NCBI GenBank assembly: GCA_017999235.1 | Contig: JAGOBN010000183.1 | Coordinates: 1 to 7,499, forward strand | Length of the DNA: 7,499 nt | DNA from: Anaerolineales bacterium | Lineage (GTDB): Bacteria; Chloroflexota; Anaerolineae; Anaerolineales; UBA6663 | Direction: 5' to 3' | In this document: positions 1 to 6,845 of the stretch, one piece after another | How the letters are laid out: the number at the start of each line of letters is the position of its first letter | How positions within the stretch are numbered: the stretch's first letter is position 1 | The notes under the pieces: model-generated | Told to the model about the DNA's origin: nothing | Database searches by the model: none | The model's input: only the letters and a program-made list of their open reading frames with translations | Made by a program: the position numbers and the translations under genes

Positions 1-1149
1 GGGCTCTATCTCAAACACGGCCGGATCCCCGAGGGCGTGGCGATTCTGGAGCGCCTGCGGCCGGCGCACCCGGACGATCTTGACACGCTGGGCTTGCTGG
101 CGGAAGGTTACGAGGCCGGCGGCGACACGGCGGCGGCCCAGCGCGCTTACCAGCACATTCTCGCGCTGCATCCCGGCCAGGCCCGCGCCGCCGCCGCCCT
201 GGCCCGCTTAACGGCCCCGCCGGCGCCGGACTATTCGCAAATCGCCCAGATCGTGCGCCACATGGCGGAGACCGGCGCCGGCACGGACGCGTGCCTGGAA
301 TTGGGCTGTCTGCCGATGCGCGTGCATTTTTATTCGCCCGTGCCGGACATCAAAGACCTCGAACGCCGCCGGATTTGGGAGCGCCGCAGCCCGCTGGCCG
401 GCATCGACTTTCGGAGCGCCGCGCAGCTGACCTTGCTGGCCGAGCTGGGACGCCAGTTTGGGCACGAATGCGCGTGGCCCACCGCGCCCACCCGCCAGCC
501 GCACCAATTCCATCTGAACAACGGCAGCTTTAGTTACGGGTGCGCGGCCAGTCTGCACACCCTGCTCCGCCAACACCGTCCCGGCCGCGTCATTGAAATC
601 GGCTCCGGCAATTCGTCGCTGGTGATTTCGGCCGCGCTCCAAATGAACGGGCGCGCCGGCGCGCCGGCCGACTACACCGTTATCGACCCTTACCCGGCGC
701 CGGCGGTGGCGGCCGGGCTGCCCGGGCTGACGCGCCTGCTGCCGCAGCCCGTGGAAACCACGGATGTGGAACTCTTCGACGCCCTGGAAGCCGACGATGT
801 GCTGTTCATCGATTCCGGGCACACCGTCAAAACCGGCGGCGATGTCAACTTTTTGATCCTCGACATCCTGCCGCGCCTAAAACCCGGGGTGCTCATCCAC
901 TTCCACGATATCAGCCTGCCGTACGAGTATTCGAAAACTTACGCGACTAATCCGAGCTTTCGCGTGTTCTGGACCGAGGCATATCTGCTCCAGGCGTTCT
1001 TGGCCTGCAACCACCAGTTTGAGATTCTGCTGGCGCTCGGCTATTTGATGACCGAGCACCTGGCCGAATTCCGCGCGGCCTTCCCGCATTTTGATCCAGC
1101 GCGCAGCCCCGCCAACAGCGGCAGTTTCTGGATCCGGCGCACCGCCTGA
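1..1149 (+). CDS. TPR-repeat protein with C-terminal class I SAM-dependent methyltransferase (5' partial)
   Basis: The reading frame is open from base 1, so the true start lies upstream; the GTG at 37 falls inside a TPR helix and is unlikely to be the start. 382 residues are visible. Codons 1-75 hold TPR units, including the LGLLAEGYE helix. Codons about 170-382 form a Rossmann methyltransferase: the SAM-binding VIEIGSGNSS (codons 197-206), an acidic strand ending VIDPYP (D229), FIDSGHT (271 on) and HFHDI (300-304) after a KPG turn. This resembles the Methyltransf_24-like proteins common in polysaccharide loci. It probably methylates a sugar or a glycosylated protein in the cytoplasm; the acceptor is unknown. 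The TPR part is a close paralogue of the TPRs in the next gene, suggesting both act on the same target. TGA stop at 1147-1149. The family is fairly sure; the substrate is not. Confidence 0.86.
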   Translation, partial: GLYLKHGRIPEGVAILERLRPAHPDDLDTLGLLAEGYEAGGDTAAAQRAYQHILALHPGQARAAAALARLTAPPAPDYSQIAQIVRHMAETGAGTDACLELGCLPMRVHFYSPVPDIKDLERRRIWERRSPLAGIDFRSAAQLTLLAELGRQFGHECAWPTAPTRQPHQFHLNNGSFSYGCAASLHTLLRQHRPGRVIEIGSGNSSLVISAALQMNGRAGAPADYTVIDPYPAPAVAAGLPGLTRLLPQPVETTDVELFDALEADDVLFIDSGHTVKTGGDVNFLILDILPRLKPGVLIHFHDISLPYEYSKTYATNPSFRVFWTEAYLLQAFLACNHQFEILLALGYLMTEHLAEFRAAFPHFDPARSPANSGSFWIRRTA

Positions 1150-1167
1150 ACATCCGCCGACTCCCCA

Positions 1168-1188
1168 GCCGGCCCCCGCGTGGCCGGC
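1168..1188 (+). terminator. GC-only hairpin after the methyltransferase gene; weak terminator candidate
   Basis: A perfect 7-bp stem (1168-1174 with 1182-1188, GCCGGCC/GGCCGGC) encloses a 7-nt loop, 19 nt after the TGA. No T-tract follows; the next bases are C-rich. It could end or slow transcription between the two TPR genes, but GGCCGG-type words are frequent across this window, so chance is a real alternative. Confidence 0.22.
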
Positions 1189-1207
1189 CCCTCCCCCCGG
1201 CCGGCCG

Positions 1208-1286
1208 GCTCTTCACCACCGGTTTATGGTGGATTTAGCGGCGATTTACTGACCCTTCACGGCCCGCGGCGTACAGTAAACGTCGG
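1208..1286 (+). promoter_or_regulatory. Leader element, copy 1 (resembles 3152-3230)
   Basis: This stretch aligns without gaps to 3152-3230 (constant offset 1944), with about 50 of 79 bases identical by hand count. The best parts are a 20-base block (1208-1227, 17 of 20 identical, ending GTTTAT), TTTACTGAC (1245-1253, identical) and TACAGT (1272-1277) against TAAAGT. Both copies begin 133-134 nt before the chosen start codon of the gene downstream. It also holds a 7-bp inverted repeat, TTTACTG (1245-1251) and CAGTAAA (1274-1280). No clear sigma-70 or sigma-54 box was found here. It is probably a promoter or operator region; the binding protein is unknown. Confidence 0.5.
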
Positions 1287-1293
1287 GCCGGCC

Positions 1294-1309
1294 GGCGGCG
1301 TTTGCCGCC
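1294..1309 (+). other. Short GC hairpin in the 5' leader of the TPR-glycosyltransferase gene
   Basis: GGCGGC (1294-1299) and GCCGCC (1304-1309) form a perfect 6-bp stem with a GTTT loop, 31 nt before the ATG. A similar hairpin sits at a comparable place (3232-3252) before the epimerase gene. It could act on transcription start or on leader RNA. Function is not shown. Confidence 0.3.
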
Positions 1310-1340
1310 CACGGACACTCCCTGGCTCAAAAGAGACCTC

Positions 1341-3029
1341 ATGGCCACTTCCGCATTCGATACGCTCCTCGTTCAAGCCGATGACGCCGCGCGCCAGGGT
1401 CACTGGTCCGCGGCGCTGACCGCCCTGCAGCAAGCGTCTCAGCTGGAGCCGGACCACACCGGCGCCCTGACCGGGCTGGGGACGTGTTTGATCCAACTCG
1501 ACCGGCCGGCCGAGGCGGTGGCGGCGCTCCAAAAGGTGACCCGGCTCGCGCCGTTGACGGCCGAGGCGCACAACAATCTCGGCGTGGTATACACCTGCGT
1601 GGGCCAGCCGGCCGAAGCCGAAGCGGCCTTCCGGCGCGCCCTGGAGTGTGATCAGGAGCATGTGCCGGCCTGGAAAAACCTGGCGATGTTGTGTCTCCGG
1701 CTGGAACGGCTGGACGAGGGTGTGCCGATCCTGGCCTCCTTGGTGAAGTCCCACCCCGACGATGCCGAAGCTTTGGGGTTGCTGGCGGAATGCTATGAAA
1801 TCGGCGACGATCCGGCCTCGGCGCTTTTTCTATATCAACGCGCCCTGGCCCTGCAGCCCGCCGACGCCCGGGCGCAAGCGGCCCTCGCCCGTCTGGCGCC
1901 CAAGCCGGCGCCGGTTGACCGCATCGCCAAACCCGAGCATGCCAAAAAACTGGCGGCGTTGAAGAACCTCAAACGCAACGGCCATGCCCCGGCCGCGCCC
2001 GCGTCAGCGCCGGTAACGGCGGCGCCGGCGCCGATGCCGGCGGAAGTCAGCCGCCCGGCCGCCATCGCCTTTTACGGCACGGGCGATTTCTCCGACGGCG
2101 TGCGCTTCGCCGGCCCCGGCCGTGCCCTGGCGGAGATGGGCCACCGCATCAAGGTGACGCGGCTGCCTGAAGCGGCTGATGTGGAGACCTACGACCTCCT
2201 GGTCTTCTCCCGGCCGCACGCCGCCCCGGAGTTGGTGGAGGCTTTAGAGCGCGCCATCACCGCCGGCAAACGTTACATCATCGACCTGGACGACGACTAT
2301 CAGCAGCTGCCGCCGGAGCATCCGGCCTACGCCACAGCCGGCCCCGGCAATCCGGCCGGCCTCAAGCTGCTGGAAGCCGCCATCCGGCGGGCCGCGGCGC
2401 TGGTCGTGGCCACCCCCGGTCTCGCCGAACGTTACGGCGCCTGGGCCAAGCGCGTCGTCGTCATCCCGGATGGCTGGGATACGGCCAACCCGCTGTGGAC
2501 CAAACCGGCCCTGCCGCGCGCGACCTTGAATGTCGGCTGGGTCAATACCAGCGGCCGGCGCGAGGATCTCAGCCTCATCCGGCCTGAGCTTCTGCGGCTG
2601 GCGCGCGAATTCCCCCAGGTGCAGTTGGTCCTGGCCGGCGATTACCAGGCCGACGGTCTCTTCACGGCGCTGCCCGACCAGCGGCGGCTGGTGGTACCGG
2701 TGGGCGCCTTTGAGGATTACCCCTACGTGCTGGCGCATCTTGATATTCTGGCCGCGCCCCTGCGTGAGACCGCCTACAACCAGGCCCGCTCCGACCGGAC
2801 GCTGATGGAGGCCGGCGCGCGGGGCCTGCCGTGGGTGGCCAGCGCCTCGCCGGCGTATAAAGCCTGGGGCGCCGGAGGCCTGCTGGTGGAAAAATCGGGG
2901 GATTGGTATGCCGCCCTGAAGCGGCTGGTGGCCGACGCCGGCCTGCGGCGTGAATTGAGCGCGGCCGGCCAGGCCAAGGCGGTGGAGCGCGAAAGCCCGC
3001 GTCTGGCGGCCCGGTGGCGCGAAGTGTAA
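1341..3029 (+). CDS. TPR-repeat glycosyltransferase (GT-B fold, GT4-like)
   Basis: 562 residues. The ATG at 1341 is chosen because AAGAGA (1331-1336) lies just upstream; an in-frame TTG at 1302 lacks such a site. Residues 7-176 form five 34-residue TPRs. Residues about 205-240 are a Pro/Ala-rich linker preceded by a basic KNLKRN patch. Residues about 241-560 look like a GT-B glycosyltransferase: an N-terminal Rossmann half with DLDDDY (315-320) and VVIPDGWD, then a C-terminal half with LNVGWVNTSGR, VQLVLAGDY and RTLMEAGARGLPWVAS, where E490 fits the nucleotide-sugar-binding Glu of GT4-type enzymes. It likely transfers a sugar from a nucleotide donor, with the TPRs recruiting a protein or glycan acceptor, as in other TPR-glycosyltransferases. 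Donor and acceptor are unknown. It is cytoplasmic by sequence (no signal peptide or membrane helix). A terminator follows its TAA. Confidence 0.87.
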   Translation: MATSAFDTLLVQADDAARQGHWSAALTALQQASQLEPDHTGALTGLGTCLIQLDRPAEAVAALQKVTRLAPLTAEAHNNLGVVYTCVGQPAEAEAAFRRALECDQEHVPAWKNLAMLCLRLERLDEGVPILASLVKSHPDDAEALGLLAECYEIGDDPASALFLYQRALALQPADARAQAALARLAPKPAPVDRIAKPEHAKKLAALKNLKRNGHAPAAPASAPVTAAPAPMPAEVSRPAAIAFYGTGDFSDGVRFAGPGRALAEMGHRIKVTRLPEAADVETYDLLVFSRPHAAPELVEALERAITAGKRYIIDLDDDYQQLPPEHPAYATAGPGNPAGLKLLEAAIRRAAALVVATPGLAERYGAWAKRVVVIPDGWDTANPLWTKPALPRATLNVGWVNTSGRREDLSLIRPELLRLAREFPQVQLVLAGDYQADGLFTALPDQRRLVVPVGAFEDYPYVLAHLDILAAPLRETAYNQARSDRTLMEAGARGLPWVASASPAYKAWGAGGLLVEKSGDWYAALKRLVADAGLRRELSAAGQAKAVERESPRLAARWREV

Positions 3030-3060
3030 GCGGCCGGCTTCCCCGCGTGATCCGTCCTGC

Positions 3061-3102
3061 AACGGGGCGGCTGACAGCTCGGTCAGCCGCCCCGTTTGTT
3101 TT
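3061..3102 (+). terminator. Rho-independent terminator after the TPR-glycosyltransferase gene
   Basis: A perfect 15-bp stem (3061-3075 with 3082-3096) encloses the 6-nt loop AGCTCG and is followed by the T-rich TGTTTT (3097-3102). It starts 31 nt past the TAA. This separates the TPR genes from the downstream operon, which therefore needs its own promoter. Confidence 0.92.
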
Positions 3103-3151
3103 ACCGCTTCATCGAGCGGCGCCGTTATCGGAGTGCGGCGGCCAAACTGAA

Positions 3152-3230
3152 GCTCTTTACGACCCGTTTATCCATGATTAAGAACACCTTTACTGACGTT
3201 TATGGCCCGCCCGCCTAAAGTGAGCCTTGG
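3152..3230 (+). promoter_or_regulatory. Leader element, copy 2, with a tandem direct repeat
   Basis: This is the counterpart of 1208-1286. Within it, CTTTAC-N5-GTTTAT (3155-3171) recurs as CTTTAC-N4-GTTTAT (3188-3203), so the GTTTAT halves are 32 bp apart, about three helical turns. Relative to the start predicted from the -24/-12 element downstream (about 3266), the repeats lie near -111 to -63. That is roughly where enhancer-binding activators of sigma-54 promoters often bind, so they may be activator sites. The copy before the glycosyltransferase keeps the first half-unit but not the second GTTTAT. Confidence 0.5.
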
Positions 3231-3238
3231 AAAGCCGC

Positions 3239-3255
3239 CTGGTATGCGGCTTGCA
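3239..3255 (+). promoter_or_regulatory. Candidate sigma-54 (RpoN) -24/-12 promoter for the sugar operon
   Basis: The sequence reads CTGGTATG-N4-TTGCA. It matches 10 of the 12 conserved bases of TGGCACG-N4-TTGCW, with the invariant GG (3241-3242) and GC (3253-3254) exactly 12 bp apart. The predicted start near 3266 leaves a leader of about 20 nt before the ATG at 3286. A 7-bp inverted repeat, AAGCCGC (3232-3238) and GCGGCTT (3246-3252), overlaps the box. The only Shine-Dalgarno-like word, AGGG at 3267-3270, is rather far from the start. No sigma-70 promoter of equal quality was seen in this gap. Confidence 0.55.
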
Positions 3256-3285
3256 TATCATCATTCAGGGCAAGCAGTTCGATTT

Positions 3286-4281
3286 ATGAAAACAATCGTC
3301 ACAGGCGGCGCGGGGTTCATCGGCAGTCACCTGGTGGAAGGGCTCTTAGCCGCCGGCCATCAGGTCCTGGTCCTGGACAACTTCGCCACTGGCCGGCCGC
3401 AGAATTTGGCGCCCCTCGCCCAGCATCCCCGCCTCACCGTACAGGCGGCCGATGTGACGGCGAGCGCCGCGATCCGCCCGCTGTTTGCGGGCGTCGATTG
3501 GGTCTTTCACCTGGCGGCGCTGGCCGACATCGTCCCCTCGATGCAGCGGCCCCTGGATTACCACCGCGCCAACGTGGACGGCACGGCCAGCGTGGTGGAA
3601 TGCGCGCGGTTGGCCGGCGTGAAGAGGTTCGTTTACGCGGCCTCGTCCTCGTGCTATGGCATCCCCGACGTTTACCCGACCCCGGAAACCGCGCCCATCC
3701 GCCCGCAATATCCTTATGCGCTCACCAAGAATCTGGGCGAGCAGATTGTCCTGCATTGGGCGCAGGTCTATCACCTGCCGGCGGTGGCGCTGCGGCTGTT
3801 CAACGTCTATGGCCCGCGCGCGCGGACGGCCGGCACCTATGGCGCCGTCTTCGGTGTTTTTCTGGCCCAGAAACTGGCCGGGCAGCCCTTCACCGTGGTG
3901 GGGGATGGCACGCAGACCCGCGATTTTACGTATGTGAGCGACGTGGCGCAGGCATTCCTGGCCGCCGCCGCCAGCTCCGTGACGGGCGAGGTTTTCAACG
4001 TCGGCTCCGGCCAGACGTACAGCGTCAATCGGCTGGTGGAACTCCTGGGCGGCCCGGTCACGTATATCCCCAAGCGGCCGGGCGAGCCGGATTGCACCTT
4101 TGCCGATACCGCCAAGCTCCGGCGCCAGCTGGGGTGGCAGGCACGCGTCCCGCTGGAACAGGGCGTCCAGCTGATGCTCGAGCACATCGACTACTGGCGG
4201 GAAGCGCCGGTCTGGACCCCGGACACCATTGCCCAGGCCACCCAAGCCTGGTTCGCCCATCTGGGAGCCCCGCACTCGTGA
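3286..4281 (+). CDS. NAD-dependent nucleotide-sugar epimerase (extended SDR, UDP-glucose 4-epimerase-like)
   Basis: 331 residues, normal for the family. The ATG at 3286 is preferred over the in-frame ATG at 3202, because the NAD-binding TGGAGFIG (residues 6-13) then begins right at the N-terminus as usual, and the extension would run through the -24/-12 element. AASSSCYG (Ser 120-122) and Y144-x3-K148 supply the SDR catalytic residues. FNVYGPR, DGTQTRDFTYVSDVA and FNVGSG are typical of GalE/WbpP-type 4-epimerases. It probably inverts C4 of an NDP-sugar through a 4-keto intermediate; the exact substrate (hexose, HexNAc or uronate) cannot be read from the sequence. It is the first gene of the operon, and its TGA overlaps the next GTG start. 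Confidence 0.93.
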   Translation: MKTIVTGGAGFIGSHLVEGLLAAGHQVLVLDNFATGRPQNLAPLAQHPRLTVQAADVTASAAIRPLFAGVDWVFHLAALADIVPSMQRPLDYHRANVDGTASVVECARLAGVKRFVYAASSSCYGIPDVYPTPETAPIRPQYPYALTKNLGEQIVLHWAQVYHLPAVALRLFNVYGPRARTAGTYGAVFGVFLAQKLAGQPFTVVGDGTQTRDFTYVSDVAQAFLAAAASSVTGEVFNVGSGQTYSVNRLVELLGGPVTYIPKRPGEPDCTFADTAKLRRQLGWQARVPLEQGVQLMLEHIDYWREAPVWTPDTIAQATQAWFAHLGAPHS

Positions 4282-5804
4282 CCGCGCACAACCCCAAGAT
4301 CCGCACCCTCGACGACCTGGCCGTCCAATTGGACGCCGTCAAAGCGGCCGGCCAGCGCGTCGTGCTCGCGCACGGCGTGTTTGATTTGCTGCACATGGGC
4401 CACATCCGGCATCTGGAACAGGCCAAGTGCATGGGCGATGTCCTGGTGGTGACCCTGACCCAGGACCAATTTGTCAACAAAGGCCCGCATCGGCCGGCCT
4501 TCTCCCAGGACCTGCGCGCCGAAGCGCTGGCCGCCTTGCAGATGGTGGACTTTGTGGCCGTCAACCGCTGGCCGCAGGCGGCGGAAACCATCCGGCTGCT
4601 CAAACCCAATATCTACGTCAAAGGCCAGGAATACCGGCAGGCCGAGCTCGACATCACCGGCGGCATCACGCCGGAGGCCGAAGCCGTGCAGGCGGTGGGC
4701 GGCGAAATCCGCTTCACCGAAGACATCGTCTTCAGCTCCTCGCATCTGCTCAACCGGTTTTTCTCGCCGTTCGACGCGGAAACGGAACAGTACCTGGAAT
4801 GCTTCCAGAAAGCGCATTCCAGCGCGGAGGTCATCGCCTGGCTGGAAAAAGCCGCCGCCCTGCGCCCGGTGGTGGTGGGGGAGGCGATTATCGACGAGTA
4901 TGTGTTTTGCGACGCGATTGGCAAATCCACCAAAGACCCGGTGCTGGCCGTCTTGCAGCAGGAGGTCGAGGCCTACGTGGGCGGCAGCCTGGCGGTAGCC
5001 AACCACCTGGCCGGCCTGTGCGACTCGGTGACGCTGATCACGCAATTGGGCGATCAGGACCGCGCGGAGGCGTTTGTGCGCCAGCACATGCGCCCGAACG
5101 TGCACGGCACGTACCTGACCAAGACCGGCTCGCCCACCATCCACAAACGCCGCATCGTCGAGCGCTATACCAGCAACAAACTGCTCGAACTGTACGTGAT
5201 GAACGACCGGGTCACCACCGGCGCCGACGCGCAGGCGCTGGTCCAGGCCCTGGCCGCCGACGCGGCACGCAGCGAACTGCTGCTGGTGACCGATTACGGC
5301 CACGGGATGCTGATGCCGGAGGCCATCGCCCGGCTGTGGGACGCGCGCTTCCTGGCCGTCAACGCCCAATCCAACGCCGGCAACCGCGGGTTCAATCCGA
5401 TCTCCAAATACCGGCGGGCGGACTACGTGTGTCTGGCCAATCACGAAGTGGATATTGAGACCCGCCAGCGGGGCGGCAACGAGTACGACCAGGTGCGCGA
5501 GCTGGCGCAGCATGTGGCCTGTCCACGCTTCACGGTCACCCGCGGCAAGCGCGGCACCCTGCACTATGACACGGTCGACGGCTTCTGCGAGGCGCCGGCG
5601 CTGGCCACGCGCGTGGTGGACCGGGTGGGCGCCGGCGATGCGGTCTTTGCCCTGACCTCGCTGCTGCTGCGGCTGGGCGCGCCGTGGGACATCGTGGCCT
5701 TCCTGGGCAATGTGGCCGGCGCGCAGGCCGTGGCCGAACTGGGCAATCGCTCCGCGCTCGACCGGCTGGCGCTCAGCCGGCACGTGATTGCGCTCTTGAA
5801 ATAA
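4278..5804 (+). CDS. Bifunctional sugar-phosphate nucleotidyltransferase / PfkB-type sugar kinase (HldE-like, domains reversed)
   Basis: 508 residues. The GTG at 4278 overlaps the upstream TGA (GTGA) and has GGGAG at 4263-4267 ten bases before it, so translational coupling is likely. Residues about 15-165 form a nucleotidyltransferase: HGVFDLLHMGH (32-42) with the catalytic HxGH (39-42), VKGQEY, and FSSSHLLN (152-159) where HldE/TagD-type enzymes carry an S/T-rich loop. Residues about 196-508 form a PfkB/ribokinase fold: VVVGEAIIDEY, the GGSLAVANHLAGL sugar-binding region, and GAGD (451-454) with D454 as predicted catalytic base. In E. coli HldE the kinase comes first; here it is last. By analogy it phosphorylates a sugar phosphate and couples it to ADP or CDP, making an activated sugar for surface glycans. 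The families are sure; sugar and nucleotide are not. Confidence 0.9.
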   Translation: MTAHNPKIRTLDDLAVQLDAVKAAGQRVVLAHGVFDLLHMGHIRHLEQAKCMGDVLVVTLTQDQFVNKGPHRPAFSQDLRAEALAALQMVDFVAVNRWPQAAETIRLLKPNIYVKGQEYRQAELDITGGITPEAEAVQAVGGEIRFTEDIVFSSSHLLNRFFSPFDAETEQYLECFQKAHSSAEVIAWLEKAAALRPVVVGEAIIDEYVFCDAIGKSTKDPVLAVLQQEVEAYVGGSLAVANHLAGLCDSVTLITQLGDQDRAEAFVRQHMRPNVHGTYLTKTGSPTIHKRRIVERYTSNKLLELYVMNDRVTTGADAQALVQALAADAARSELLLVTDYGHGMLMPEAIARLWDARFLAVNAQSNAGNRGFNPISKYRRADYVCLANHEVDIETRQRGGNEYDQVRELAQHVACPRFTVTRGKRGTLHYDTVDGFCEAPALATRVVDRVGAGDAVFALTSLLLRLGAPWDIVAFLGNVAGAQAVAELGNRSALDRLALSRHVIALLK

Positions 5805-5816
5805 GCCGAGGCACGC

Positions 5817-6815
5817 ATGACTTCTCAACCCACCGTTCTGGTTACCGGGGGCGCCGGCTATGTCGGCGCGGTCCTGGTGCCGCAGCTGCTGCAGGCCGGC
5901 TACCGGGTCAAGGTTCTCGACCTATACATGTACGGCGCCGACGTCCTGGCCGGCGTCCAGGATCACCCCGGGCTGACGCAGATCCAGGGCGATCTGCGCG
6001 ATCAAGCCCTGCTGAAACGCGTGCTGCCGGGCGCCGACGCGGTCATCCATCTGGCCTGCGTCTCCAACGACCCCAGCTTTGAATTGAACCCCGCGCTCGG
6101 CAAGTCGATCAACTACGACGCCTTCGAGCCGCTGGTGGATATCGCCCGCGACAGCGGCGTGCGCCGGTTTATCTATGCCTCATCGTCCAGCGTCTACGGC
6201 ATCAAGCCGGAGCCGGAGGTCACCGAGGCGATGGCGCTGGAGCCGCTGACGGACTACTCCAAGTACAAGGCGCTGTGCGAGGAGGTGCTGCTGCGCAAGC
6301 GCGCTCCGGGCTTTACCACGCTGATCCTGCGGCCGGCCACGGTCTGCGGCTACTCGCCGCGCCTGCGGCTGGACCTGACCGTCAACATCCTGACCCATCA
6401 TGCCGTGCTCAACCGCGTCATCAAAGTCTTTGGCGGCGAGCAGATGCGCCCCAACATCCACATCGCCGACATGGTGGCCGCCTATCGGCAAGCCCTGCAA
6501 TGGCCGGCCGCCGTCATCGACGGCCAGATTTACAACGTCGGCTATCACAACCACCGCGTGCGCGAGATCGCCGGCCTGGTGCGCGATGTGGTGGGCGCGG
6601 ATGTCCGCATCGAAGTGACCCCCACCAACGACAACCGCTCCTACCATGTCTCGTCGGCCAAGATCAAACGCGAGCTAGGCTTTGAAGCCCGGCACACGAT
6701 CGCCGATGCCGCGCGGGAGTTGGCGGCGGCCTTTAGCCAAGGCCAGATCCCGAACTCCATGACCGACGATCGGTATTACAACGTCAAACGCATGCAGGCG
6801 CTGGCCCTGCAATAA
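5817..6815 (+). CDS. NAD-dependent epimerase/dehydratase (extended SDR), second in operon
   Basis: 332 residues. It starts 12 nt after the preceding TAA, with GAGG (5808-5811) five bases before the ATG. The Rossmann motif TGGAGYVG spans residues 10-17; SSSSVYG (122-128) and Y147-x3-K151 are the catalytic elements. The C-terminal half carries LRPATVCGYSP, NIHIADM and NDNRSYHVSSAKIKRELGF. These differ from the classical GalE pattern and look like the SDR branch often found beside heptose or deoxysugar genes in O-antigen clusters (recalled, not searched). It is therefore not a simple duplicate of the first epimerase and probably performs another epimerisation, dehydration or oxidation on the same nucleotide sugar. 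The gene is cytoplasmic and co-transcribed with its neighbours. Confidence 0.9.
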   Translation: MTSQPTVLVTGGAGYVGAVLVPQLLQAGYRVKVLDLYMYGADVLAGVQDHPGLTQIQGDLRDQALLKRVLPGADAVIHLACVSNDPSFELNPALGKSINYDAFEPLVDIARDSGVRRFIYASSSSVYGIKPEPEVTEAMALEPLTDYSKYKALCEEVLLRKRAPGFTTLILRPATVCGYSPRLRLDLTVNILTHHAVLNRVIKVFGGEQMRPNIHIADMVAAYRQALQWPAAVIDGQIYNVGYHNHRVREIAGLVRDVVGADVRIEVTPTNDNRSYHVSSAKIKRELGFEARHTIADAARELAAAFSQGQIPNSMTDDRYYNVKRMQALALQ

Positions 6816-6845
6816 CCCACCCGCCAGGCCGCGCCCAAACATGCC

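Noticed and set aside
1286..1305. Sigma-54 box before the TPR-glycosyltransferase, matching the one before the epimerase
   Set aside because: TTTGC is present at 1301-1305 but no GG lies 12 bp before its GC; the nearest GG pairs are at 10 or 14 bp.
1302..1340. TTG start for the TPR-glycosyltransferase
   Set aside because: A rare start codon with no ribosome site, inside a hairpin; the ATG at 1341 has AAGAGA just before it.
2244..3062. 272-codon - strand open frame
   Set aside because: Shadow of the glycosyltransferase domain; no recognisable motif and no ribosome-binding site examined supports it.
3104..3140. Small hairpins after the terminator (CCGCT/AGCGG and CGCCG/CGGCG)
   Set aside because: Only 5-bp stems in GC-rich sequence, expected by chance.
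3202..3285. Upstream ATG of the first epimerase (28 extra residues)
   Set aside because: The extension would place the NAD motif unusually far from the N-terminus and would cover the -24/-12 element and inverted repeat.
3498..4277. 260-codon N-terminal extension of the kinase/nucleotidyltransferase frame
   Set aside because: It overlaps the epimerase gene in another frame and its translation is Arg/Gly/Ala-rich with no domain. The GTG at 4278 with GGGAG upstream is a better start.
4191..5828. 545-codon open frame on the - strand
   Set aside because: It lies opposite the kinase/nucleotidyltransferase gene, whose frame shows clear catalytic motifs. Its own translation is low-complexity and matches no family I recognise. 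Long antisense frames are common in GC-rich DNA.
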